Shown: in pieces, positions 1-4,998 of the stretch
Layout of the letters: every line of letters starts with the position of its first letter
Position numbering within the stretch: position 1 is the stretch's first letter
Source: Candidatus Omnitrophota bacterium
GTDB taxonomy: Bacteria > Omnitrophota > Gorgyraeia > JABMRN01
Assembly: GCA_013202515.1 (NCBI GenBank)
Contig: JABMRN010000051.1
Location: forward strand, 1 to 7,057
Reading direction: 5' to 3'
DNA length: 7,057 nucleotides
Position numbers and translations under genes: made by a program
Notes under the pieces: generated by a model
What the model was told of the DNA's origin: nothing
Databases searched by the model: none
The model's input: the letters and a program-made list of their open reading frames with translations, nothing else

Positions 1-28
1 GTCCAAGCCCAGAAGTAATTTTGGGGCA

Positions 29-83
29 CTTGAAATCTGGCGGCTTTTAGCCTACGAAGGTGCGAATCCTTCTCTCCCCACCA
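29..83 (+). tRNA. 3' half of a tRNA-Ser(UGA)-like gene, probable attachment-site junction
   Basis: The segment reads as the 3' part of a type II tRNA: anticodon loop CTTGAAA (29-35, anticodon TGA at 31-33), 3' anticodon-stem strand TCTGG (36-40), a short variable arm GGC-TTTTA-GCC (42-52), a perfect T arm GAAGG/CCTTC (56-60/68-72) with loop TGCGAAT, acceptor strand TCTCCCC (73-79) and encoded CCA (81-83). The five bases before the loop (GGGCA) do not pair with TCTGG, and no D arm of normal shape lies upstream, so the gene is not intact here. A break exactly at the anticodon loop is a known crossover position for tRNA-targeting tyrosine integrases, so I infer an att junction. The discriminator base would be A where bacterial tRNA-Ser usually has G, which lowers confidence in the amino-acid call. 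Confidence 0.6.
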
Positions 84-85
84 CC

Positions 86-142
86 TTTGACTCATTGGCA
101 GGACTTGTGTGAAATAGAAACCCAAGTCCTGCCATAGTCAAA
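86..142. repeat. Long hairpin, copy 1 of a repeated CAGGACTTG/CAAGTCCTG element
   Basis: Arms GGCAGGACTTG (97-107) and CAAGTCCTGCC (123-133) are perfectly complementary over 11 bp around a 15-nt loop. After a small bulge the pairing continues with TTTGACT (86-92) and AGTCAAA (136-142). It sits 2 nt after the tRNA CCA end and has no T-run, so it is not a typical intrinsic terminator, although it could act as a processing or weak termination site for the tRNA transcript. A related copy lies at 557-619. Confidence 0.7.
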
Positions 143-255
143 TTATTAGAGAAGGGCAAAATCCAAAATTCCCTATCGTCGTTTTAAAGAACAATTTCTT
201 AGAATTATAAGGTTGGAAAGAATTGTCGAGGTAGAAATTAAAGAGATTGTGCATA

Positions 256-543
256 ATGACTAAAATACCTGTAATAAAAACAATTTTAATTTATGGGGCT
301 ATTATTATTGCATTTAACTTGGCCCCCAGAACTTACGCGGAAAATCCCATAAAAGAAGTGGAAAGAGTGCAAAAGCTCATTCCAAAATCATACGGGAGAT
401 TGGTTAACGCACACAAAAGTGATTACCGTGAAATTTTATGGCTTGAGGCTAAGGACGGGACTATACGAAGAGTTGAGATTGCTTATATTGCTGATGATAG
501 GGAGGCAATGATTGTTGCAGTTGATGTTTATCCCAGAAATTGA
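256..543 (+). CDS. Small exported protein of unknown function
   Basis: The product is 95 aa from the ATG at 256. A TTG nine bases upstream would add three residues and has no better ribosome site; the only SD-like sequence is a weak AAGAGA (about 241-246). Residues 1-28 look like a Sec signal peptide: Lys3 and Lys8, a hydrophobic core from about 9 to 23, then a Thr-Tyr-Ala cleavage site after Ala28. The mature part (about 67 aa) is charged and soluble, with a C-terminal run of alternating hydrophobic and charged residues that looks like paired beta strands (around DGTIRRVEIAYI and AMIVAVDVY). I do not recognise the family. No cysteine pair or lipobox is present. The gene lies alone between two copies of the tRNA-end-plus-hairpin arrangement, which suggests it may have arrived as a small passenger. 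Confidence 0.6.
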   Translation: MTKIPVIKTILIYGAIIIAFNLAPRTYAENPIKEVERVQKLIPKSYGRLVNAHKSDYREILWLEAKDGTIRRVEIAYIADDREAMIVAVDVYPRN

Positions 544-556
544 TACAGGATTCGCG

Positions 557-619
557 CTCTCCCCACTTCCTTGACATACAGGACTTGTGATGTGGTAACG
601 CAAGTCCTGTAGTAGTCTA
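557..619. repeat. Degenerate second copy of the tRNA-end-plus-hairpin unit
   Basis: CTCTCCCCAC (557-566) repeats the acceptor-end sequence at 72-81. It is followed by CCTTGAC and a hairpin with arms ACAGGACTTG (578-587) and CAAGTCCTGT (601-610) around a 13-nt loop. Copy 1 has the same order and core arms, with AGGACTTGTG identical on the left side and CAAGTCCTG on the right. The upstream ATTCGCG only vaguely recalls a T loop, and no second tRNA body is present. No T-run follows the hairpin. The two copies frame the gene at 256-543. Confidence 0.65.
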
Positions 620-652
620 TCGGTAGCTAAATAAATAAAAATAGGAGATAGT

Positions 653-1243
653 ATGGCAGATACAGAATGGAGATGCGTAGAAAAACTGAAATCGATGTCG
701 TATACTTGTGGTCATTGTGGAGAATCTTTGGCTTCGCAAATAGGTTATAGGGGTATGAATGAAGCCACGCGTAGCAATGAAGGCTTGATATACATTTGCC
801 ACTACTGTCACAAGCCTACATATTTTGACCTCATAGATGGAAATATTATACCGGGCAACCCATATGGTGAAAAGATTGATGATATTCATGATAAGCCAGT
901 GAATGACCTCTATGAAGAAGTCCGTCTATGCATGAGTTGTGGTGCTTATACAGCGTCAGTTATGTGTAGCAGAAAATTGTTGATGAATATTGCGGTTTCT
1001 AAAGAAGCCAAGGAAGGCTTGTCATTTGCAGAATACGTTGAGTACCTATCTGAAAAAGGCTATGTGCCACCAGATGGAAAAGAGTATCTCACCCATGTAA
1101 AGGATATGGGTAACGAGGCAAACCATAAAATAGCGATTGCAAAAAAAGAGGACGCGGAAGATCTTATTGATTTTCTCGGAATGGTCCTACAGTTTAATTA
1201 TAAATATCCCGCTAAGCTTAAAAAGAGAAAAGAGAAGAAATAG
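653..1243 (+). CDS. DUF4145-type protein with N-terminal zinc ribbon
   Basis: This 196-aa protein starts at ATG 653 behind GGAG (644-647). The N-terminal part carries two CxxC knuckles, C19/C22 and C49/C52, forming a plausible four-cysteine zinc ribbon; a third pair, C93/C96, precedes the helical domain. Residues from about 98 to 185 match my memory of DUF4145: an Arg-Lys-Leu helix near 107-110, the GNEANH motif at 153-158, then an EDAEDLIDFL helix (166-175). In that family the domain occurs alone or attached to restriction-type subunits and other defence-related proteins; its biochemical role is not established. The stand-alone form here has no nuclease motif that I can see. The tail is Lys-rich. 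The next gene begins 31 nt later on the same strand, so the two are probably co-transcribed. Family assignment is from motif pattern only. Confidence 0.8.
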   Translation: MADTEWRCVEKLKSMSYTCGHCGESLASQIGYRGMNEATRSNEGLIYICHYCHKPTYFDLIDGNIIPGNPYGEKIDDIHDKPVNDLYEEVRLCMSCGAYTASVMCSRKLLMNIAVSKEAKEGLSFAEYVEYLSEKGYVPPDGKEYLTHVKDMGNEANHKIAIAKKEDAEDLIDFLGMVLQFNYKYPAKLKKRKEKK

Positions 1244-1274
1244 TCAATGAAAATTCAAGAGGTATAAAGTAGTT

Positions 1275-1883
1275 ATGGAACCAACAGCATCAACAGTATC
1301 AGCGATTACAAAAGCATGGCGGTATTTATGGAATGTCATTAGCTTAGGTGATAATGTCAAAAAAGTGTTGGCTAATCAAGACAGCATTGGAAAGCATTTG
1401 GAAGATATAAAATCTCCAAAAGAAAAATTAACTGAGCTCCTGGTCCTGACAGACGTAACTGAAAAAGTATATAAAGGAAAGATTGAATTACTTGAACAAA
1501 AGGGAGAAAAGCAAAGCCAGCAAGATAAACAGGAGATAGTAAAGCTGAAGGAAGAAAAAATAACCCTTTCGAGATATAAGTTATTGGTGGACGAGGTTGC
1601 AACCGCCTCCGGGGTTGCATTGAAAGAAAAGAATGACGAGATAAAAAAACTAAACGGCAAAGTGGAAGACTTAAAAAAACAGATTCCCGCAATCTCTTTG
1701 TTTGAGCAAGCCGCAGGCGTTGGAACTTATGCAGGCATTGGCTCTTTGTTGGCCTCAGGGGCATTAAAATCTGTATCCGATTTAGAACCTAATAAATTTT
1801 CAGAAGCATTGAAGGATTTGGTGTGGTTAAGAAAAGGTGTACCAACTAAGACAATCCCTCAGCCACCGGAAAAGAAAGAATAA
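1275..1883 (+). CDS. Coiled-coil protein of unknown function
   Basis: The product is 202 aa, starting at ATG 1275 with GAGG at 1259-1262. An N-terminal amphipathic region (about 10-35) is followed by two charged helical stretches with heptad-like spacing of Leu/Ile/Val, about 62-100 and 115-137, typical of a coiled coil. After a proline break comes a Gly/Ala-rich hydrophobic segment (about 146-164, GVGTYAGIGSLLASGAL). This could be a membrane-associating helix or a buried hairpin; it is marginal as a transmembrane span. The C terminus is Pro/Lys-rich. I do not recognise the family. The 31-nt gap to the DUF4145 gene suggests a two-gene unit, perhaps an oligomerising or membrane-contacting partner, but no direct evidence of a shared function is present. 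Confidence 0.75.
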   Translation: MEPTASTVSAITKAWRYLWNVISLGDNVKKVLANQDSIGKHLEDIKSPKEKLTELLVLTDVTEKVYKGKIELLEQKGEKQSQQDKQEIVKLKEEKITLSRYKLLVDEVATASGVALKEKNDEIKKLNGKVEDLKKQIPAISLFEQAAGVGTYAGIGSLLASGALKSVSDLEPNKFSEALKDLVWLRKGVPTKTIPQPPEKKE

Positions 1884-1927
1884 ATAAGCTCAAGACTGAT
1901 TTCGGCATAGAATAAGATTTTAAGTTC

Positions 1928-1955
1928 TTGACAAAAAAATTTTCTGTGATAGAAT
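1928..1955 (+). promoter_or_regulatory. Near-consensus sigma-70 promoter
   Basis: A perfect -35 box TTGACA (1928-1933) is separated by 16 bp, largely A/T, from the -10 box TAGAAT (1950-1955), which matches the TATAAT consensus at five of six positions. It points into the structured RNA region, with a predicted start near 1962. It is the best promoter match in the window. Confidence 0.8.
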
Positions 1956-1961
1956 CATAGC

Positions 1962-2037
1962 TAGATAAGCTGTTAAAGGTAAGCGCCCTGAAGGGCGGAT
2001 AATCCTTTGGTCAGAGAAGGCCGAAGGAGTTTTTTTT
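1962..2037 (+). ncRNA. Short structured RNA or leader ending in an intrinsic terminator
   Basis: A transcript from the promoter at 1928-1955 would be about 75 nt and contain no ORF of note. It would fold CGCCC-TGAA-GGGCG (1984-1988/1993-1997) as a GC-rich tetraloop hairpin, then an 8-bp terminator stem TCCTTTGG/CCGAAGGA (2003-2010/2021-2028, one G-U pair) followed closely by eight T residues (2030-2037). A strong promoter, compact hairpins and a terminator are what a small RNA gene or an attenuated leader looks like. I compared it by eye with riboswitch consensus sequences I remember and found no match. Whether it acts alone or controls the gene at 2194 by read-through is open. Confidence 0.55.
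2003..2037 (+). terminator. Intrinsic terminator of the short RNA
   Basis: The stem TCCTTTGG/CCGAAGGA has eight pairs including one G-U and a 10-nt loop, with a run of eight T residues starting two bases after the stem. An alternative inner pairing of the loop AAGG with CCTT is possible, so two competing folds exist. Confidence 0.8.
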
Positions 2038-2051
2038 GTAAATTATAGTTT

Positions 2052-2100
2052 CTGGGAAGATACCCAGTTTAAGGTTTAAGAAACGGGGCTAAGAAAGCCC
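2052..2100 (+). other. Two hairpins between tandem terminators
   Basis: CTGGG/CCCAG (2052-2056/2063-2067, 6-nt loop) and GGGCT/AGCCC (2086-2090/2096-2100, 5-nt loop) lie between the two terminators. With the terminator stem at 2110-2149 they form a second run of closely packed hairpins. There is no clear promoter directly in front, so this stretch is probably reached by read-through from 1928-1955. It contains no ORF. Confidence 0.45.
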
Positions 2101-2109
2101 AAAGCAAAA

Positions 2110-2157
2110 AGCCTGAATCGTTAGAGTAAGAGCTCTGATGGTTCAGGTTATTTTTTT
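2110..2157 (+). terminator. Very strong intrinsic terminator ahead of the RGRP gene
   Basis: Positions 2110-2126 pair continuously with 2133-2149 over 17 positions, four of them G-U, with loop TAAGAG, followed by seven T residues (2151-2157). It ends 36 nt before the ATG at 2194 and only 18 nt before that gene's ribosome site. A terminator in this place either insulates the gene or controls it by attenuation. Confidence 0.8.
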
Positions 2158-2193
2158 GTCTATTATGTAAAGCGCAAGGAGGTTATATACGAT

Positions 2194-2715
2194 ATGACAA
2201 AACGAGGCAGGCCGTTTTTCGCGGTAGATAAAAAGGGTCTGGGAACACGAAGCACAAGGAAATATAAACTCTTAAAGAACAGGCTCGGAAAATCTGATAA
2301 AGCACCAAGAGACGGTTTTCCTTATTGGCTCCGTTATTGGAATAAAGAGCTTCAAGGTTATGAGCTTGATGCAAACTCCCCACCAGATTCCATAGAAAAG
2401 ACCCGTTGGAGCGAAAGAGCATTACGAATAGAGTATTTGTCTCTGGCGTTAGGGTTGAAGGTGGCCCGAGACCCTAAGACAGGAAGAAAAAAGCGGACGA
2501 GGTTCAGGAGGTATCTTCTCCCAACGTATCTCGAGATATGCCTCGTAAAGGATGGTTATTCATGTAGAAAAATTGGAAAGGGTAGTAAGTTTTACTCTGT
2601 CAGAGTTATCCCGGAAGAGGCAGAACTAATTTTCAAGAAGAACAGAGAAATAAAAAAGCTACGACACAAGCTTATGAAAGAGCTCAACAATCTCGAAGGG
2701 CAGGAGATAGAATAA
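2194..2715 (+). CDS. Basic protein with N-terminal AT-hook-like motif
   Basis: The product is 173 aa, starting at ATG 2194 with an excellent AAGGAGGT (2176-2183). Residues 4-7 are Arg-Gly-Arg-Pro, the core of an AT-hook, which binds the minor groove of AT-rich DNA; one such core so close to the N terminus is suggestive rather than proof. The protein is rich in Lys/Arg throughout, with a Tyr/Trp-rich stretch around 44-57 and a dense basic patch (about 107-121). The C terminus (about 147-170) is a charged helix with coiled-coil character. I do not recognise a family. An AT-rich 27-bp tandem repeat begins 6 nt after the stop, so binding there is an attractive guess. The gene sits directly behind two tandem terminators. 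Confidence 0.7.
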   Translation: MTKRGRPFFAVDKKGLGTRSTRKYKLLKNRLGKSDKAPRDGFPYWLRYWNKELQGYELDANSPPDSIEKTRWSERALRIEYLSLALGLKVARDPKTGRKKRTRFRRYLLPTYLEICLVKDGYSCRKIGKGSKFYSVRVIPEEAELIFKKNREIKKLRHKLMKELNNLEGQEIE

Positions 2716-2721
2716 TTTTTT

Positions 2722-2775
2722 AATACCCCAAAATAAAATAATTCGTGAAATACCTCAAAATAGAATAATTCATAA
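2722..2775. repeat. Two tandem copies of a 27-bp AT-rich repeat
   Basis: Two adjacent 27-bp units (2722-2748 and 2749-2775) both begin AATACC and share the internal CAAAATA and AATAATTC blocks; they differ at only about four positions. A partial third copy (AGAATAATT, about 2709-2717) overlaps the end of the preceding gene. The arrangement resembles operator or iteron-type binding sites, but two copies are few for an origin. Confidence 0.65.
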
Positions 2776-2825
2776 TGGAATAAGACAGGTTCCACGTTAA
2801 CATATAAGAGGCAGGATATAAAAGA

Positions 2826-2990
2826 GTGAAAAAGCGTAAACCAGTAACAAAACCAAAGCAGGAAGCTCAACTCATTCATAAAATTGTCTATGTAAAACCG
2901 CCGGACAACTTTCAGGAAATGCTGGATGCTTCAGATGATATTTTGATTGACTGGCTGATACACAAATATCAGAAGGATAAAAGAAATTGA
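2826..2990 (+). CDS. Small 54-aa protein of unknown function
   Basis: A GTG at 2826 has AGGA (2813-2816) at a suitable distance and opens a 54-codon frame ending in TGA at 2988-2990. The first dozen residues are strongly basic (Lys-Lys-Arg-Lys, then Lys/Pro). The rest has a balanced composition with an amphipathic C-terminal helix (around MLDASDDILIDWLIHKY) that could form a dimer or a partner-binding surface. Size and layout resemble small DNA-binding or antitoxin-like proteins, but no family is recognised and no adjacent toxin is evident. The promoter for the hydrolase gene begins 2 nt after its stop. Confidence 0.55.
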   Translation: MKKRKPVTKPKQEAQLIHKIVYVKPPDNFQEMLDASDDILIDWLIHKYQKDKRN

Positions 2991-2991
2991 A

Positions 2992-3020
2992 TTTACTGTA
3001 ACATGCCCTAATGTTATAAT
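2992..3020 (+). promoter_or_regulatory. Probable sigma-70 promoter for the hydrolase unit
   Basis: TTTACT (2992-2997, four of six to the -35 consensus) and a perfect TATAAT (3015-3020) are separated by 17 bp. The predicted transcription start (about 3027) is just upstream of the AAGGGG ribosome site (3034-3039) of the hydrolase gene, so the leader would be very short. Confidence 0.6.
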
Positions 3021-3043
3021 ATATAGCAATAGTAAGGGGTGTT

Positions 3044-3826
3044 ATGAGATTCAAAGAAGGCGATTATCTAAATTACAGCTTAGTAGACTTGACAGATGAG
3101 AAAGGGAAGTCAATTAGAGATGAAGGTAAATTTTTTGCCTATAGCCAGCAAGCTATAAACGAAAGATGTCCACATAATATTTTTTTTGTCCACGGCTACA
3201 ATAACGACTTTTTCGCGGCTTTAGAAACTACGTATCAATATTTCGATATATTGTCTGCTTTTAGGAATTTTAGGGCGAATTATGTAGGAGCCTTTTGGCC
3301 TGGTGACACCGGTGCTCATTTTTCGAGAGCAGTTAGACAAGCAGACAAGGCATCTGCAAATTTCGCTAATCTTATTAGTTATATAATAAAGAACTCCAAG
3401 GTTTCTAAGCCATATATTACGATAATCGCACACAGCTTAGGAAACAGGATAAGTGCAAAGGCAATCCTTGAATTAAGATCAAGGCATAGGATTGCTCCCG
3501 TAAGAAACTTTCTCCAGCTCGCTCCAGCCATAAATGCTAATGCTTACCAAAAGGAGTTTAAAGACATTCCTGGATTAGTTAAGAATATCGTAGTTTATCA
3601 CTCTGCTAGAGACAGGATATTAAACTTCTATTATGCAATGTGGAATATAAGAAGGCTGAAATCTGGGCCGAAAAATAAAGGATTAGGAGTTTACGGTCCT
3701 TATGGGCCTGTGCCACAAAATGTTCATAGCCTTAAGGCAAAAGATATAGCTCGTGTTAATGTTAAGCATGGGACTTATTTAGAAAACAAAAGGCTTATAC
3801 AAAGTGTCGCAAAGAATATAAAATAA
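3044..3826 (+). CDS. Alpha/beta hydrolase of the DUF900-like esterase/lipase group
   Basis: The product is 260 aa, starting at ATG 3044 with AAGGGG close upstream. The alpha/beta hydrolase signature is clear: strand and oxyanion loop FFVHGYNND (47-55), nucleophile elbow IAHSLGNR (128-135) with Ser131 in an Ala-His-Ser-Leu-Gly setting, an acid candidate Asp190 in SARDRIL, and His242 in VKHGTYL. All three triad members are present in the expected order, so it is probably an active serine hydrolase. The LQLAPAI segment (157-163) and the FWPGD segment (84-88) recall the DUF900 group from my memory of that family. No signal peptide or membrane span is visible, so it should be cytoplasmic. The substrate cannot be read from sequence. 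It is 10 nt upstream of a zinc-ribbon membrane protein and they probably share a transcript. Confidence 0.85.
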   Translation: MRFKEGDYLNYSLVDLTDEKGKSIRDEGKFFAYSQQAINERCPHNIFFVHGYNNDFFAALETTYQYFDILSAFRNFRANYVGAFWPGDTGAHFSRAVRQADKASANFANLISYIIKNSKVSKPYITIIAHSLGNRISAKAILELRSRHRIAPVRNFLQLAPAINANAYQKEFKDIPGLVKNIVVYHSARDRILNFYYAMWNIRRLKSGPKNKGLGVYGPYGPVPQNVHSLKAKDIARVNVKHGTYLENKRLIQSVAKNIK

Positions 3827-3836
3827 TAAAGTAAAC

Positions 3837-4475
3837 ATGAAAAAATGCCCTTTCTGTGATGGGAAAATAGAAGATGCCGCGGTTAAGTGCAGGCATTGTG
3901 CAGAATGGTTAATAGACCGGAGAAAAATTGACCTGTGTCCAAATTGCAGAGCACCAAAAAAGGAAATCGATTTTTGTAGAACCTGCGGTTATGATTTCAC
4001 AAGCAAAGGAATACAATGCGTTCAATGTAGGCTATGTGGAGAATGGAGTTTAGATACTGAAAAGAGATGCCAGAATGCTTATTGTAGAAATGTATTAAAA
4101 AAAGAACAGATTACGTTGGACTTGGAAGCTTTCAATGAGGTTAAAAAGCCTTTCAAAATATTGAAATATTCTTTGTTCACAATTGTTATAGGATTTATCA
4201 TTTCTCTCTGTTGTGACCGTTTTGGTGAGGCAGTATCTCAAGCATTGGATATACCAATGGTCATATTTTTTTGGACATTATTATTGTTGATTTGTATTTA
4301 TGTTTATCGCTGTGCGAGCATATTGTATTATAAGTTAAAAATAACAAGGCTGGAACCGTGGCTCTGGCTAATAATACATATTGCATCTTTCCTTATCTCC
4401 TGGGGTACTGCTATCTGGTTAATACCAGTAATTATTTTGTATAAATATAAAAAGGCAAAGAAACTAGCAACATAA
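3837..4475 (+). CDS. Zinc-ribbon multi-pass membrane protein
   Basis: The product is 212 aa, starting at ATG 3837, 10 nt after the hydrolase stop. No good SD is visible, so translation may be coupled to the gene upstream. Three cysteine knuckle sets fill the N terminus: C4/C7/C18/C21, C34/C37/C47/C50 and C64/C67/C78/C83. The first, MKKCPFC...KCRHCAEWL, is the common double-zinc-ribbon start. Hydrophobic segments at about 108-126, 140-163 and 175-202 (long enough for one or two spans) follow, and the tail is Lys-rich. The overall design, cytoplasmic zinc ribbons joined to a small membrane domain, is frequent among bacterial proteins of unknown role. The close link to a serine hydrolase suggests a membrane anchor, sensor or immunity-type partner, which is inference only. 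Confidence 0.8.
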   Translation: MKKCPFCDGKIEDAAVKCRHCAEWLIDRRKIDLCPNCRAPKKEIDFCRTCGYDFTSKGIQCVQCRLCGEWSLDTEKRCQNAYCRNVLKKEQITLDLEAFNEVKKPFKILKYSLFTIVIGFIISLCCDRFGEAVSQALDIPMVIFFWTLLLLICIYVYRCASILYYKLKITRLEPWLWLIIHIASFLISWGTAIWLIPVIILYKYKKAKKLAT

Positions 4476-4499
4476 TAAGCTAACGGCTAATATTTAAGG

Positions 4500-4535
4500 A
4501 AGACCCATTGCCTAACGGTAATGGGTCTTTTGTTT
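4500..4535 (+). terminator. Intrinsic terminator after the hydrolase/zinc-ribbon unit
   Basis: AAGACCCATT (4500-4509) pairs perfectly with AATGGGTCTT (4520-4529) around a 10-nt loop, followed by a T-rich tail TTGTTTGT. It lies 24 nt after the stop of the membrane protein gene. The loop sequence GCCTAACGGTAAT echoes GCTAACGGCTAAT just upstream. Confidence 0.8.
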
Positions 4536-4631
4536 GTAGAAAGAGGAATAGACCCGCACCAATACCCTACCGATAAGAAAAGCATTGCGGACACACCCGG
4601 CAAAGGAAAAGCTGTAACTATTTTAGAATAA
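4521..4631 (+). CDS. Doubtful 36-aa ORF, possibly a gene remnant
   Basis: An ATG inside the terminator stem opens a 36-codon frame ending at TAA 4629-4631. Its second half has coding-like composition (Pro, Gly, Asp and Lys in a plausible soluble pattern: TDKKSIADTPGKGKAVTILE). There is no convincing ribosome site, and translation would start inside the terminator hairpin. It may therefore be the surviving C-terminal end of a gene lost by rearrangement rather than a working small protein. Confidence 0.25.
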   Translation: MGLLFVERGIDPHQYPTDKKSIADTPGKGKAVTILE

Positions 4632-4671
4632 AGTAACTACTCCATGTAGGTATATTATATTTAATGACAAC

Positions 4672-4712
4672 ATATCTTGCTGTCTGGGGGAAGCCTCCAG
4701 ACAGTAAGATAT
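4672..4712. repeat. 19-bp near-perfect hairpin with 3-nt loop
   Basis: Positions 4672-4690 (ATATCTTGCTGTCTGGGGG) pair with 4694-4712 over all 19 positions, two as G-U, leaving a 3-nt loop AAG. No T-run follows on either strand, so this is not an ordinary intrinsic terminator. The flanks are strongly AT-rich and weakly mirror each other (TATTATAT 4653-4660, ATATAATA 4723-4730). It lies in the 160-bp gap ahead of the recombinase-like gene set, which otherwise shows only AT-rich sequence and no clear promoter. Confidence 0.75.
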
Positions 4713-4791
4713 AGATATTGATATATAATAAAATAATATCAAGTAATATTAGTAAAGTATATTTGTTTTTGTTTCTGTTGGAGTTGCAGAT

Positions 4792-4998
4792 ATGCCAGTA
4801 GTGATAGCAAAACGTAGGACGGATAGATTGAAGCGGTGTACCCTATGTGATGAAAAAATCAGAATGCGTGAATTGATAAATGAAAATTTGAGAGGCGAGA
4901 TTACTCATAAAAATTGTGTAGAGGCCCGTAGCTTTCAGCGAGAGTTAGTCCATCGCAGGCTAGAAAAAAAAGGATTTTCCCATAGGAGGTTCGAATGA
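4792..4998 (+). CDS. Small zinc-finger-like protein
   Basis: The product is 68 aa, starting at ATG 4792 with GGAG (4780-4783) at good spacing. It holds one possible metal site, C16-x2-C19 and H39-x2-C42, separated by about 20 residues, in an otherwise very basic protein (Lys/Arg clusters at both ends). This fits a small treble-clef or zinc-finger nucleic-acid-binding protein, though no named family is recognised. Its TGA overlaps the next ATG by ATGA, and the next gene's AGGAGGT lies inside this frame, so translation of the two is coupled. It is the first gene of the recombinase-like set. Confidence 0.7.
   Translation: MPVVIAKRRTDRLKRCTLCDEKIRMRELINENLRGEITHKNCVEARSFQRELVHRRLEKKGFSHRRFE

Noticed and set aside
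39..55. tRNA-Lys anticodon arm (loop CTTTTAG)
   Set aside because: The flanking bases pair at only two positions and no variable loop would remain before the T arm; a type II variable arm fits better.
97..133. Intrinsic terminator of the tRNA
   Set aside because: The stem is strong, but no T-run follows, and its repetition at 578-610 points to a repeat element.
617..889. Minus-strand 90-aa frame opposite the DUF4145 gene
   Set aside because: It overlaps a + strand gene with a good ribosome site and recognisable domain motifs.
1372..1764. Long open frames on the minus strand opposite the coiled-coil gene
   Set aside because: They lie wholly opposite a well-supported + strand gene, have no ribosome site that I can see, and encode Leu/Phe/Ser-rich sequence typical of antisense shadows of Lys/Glu-rich genes.
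2722..2775. CRISPR array
   Set aside because: The two units are directly adjacent without spacers and are highly AT-rich.
2592..3054. Minus-strand frames over the repeat and the 54-aa gene
   Set aside because: Phe/Leu-rich antisense of AT-rich and Lys-rich sequence; the + strand has better start signals and a promoter.
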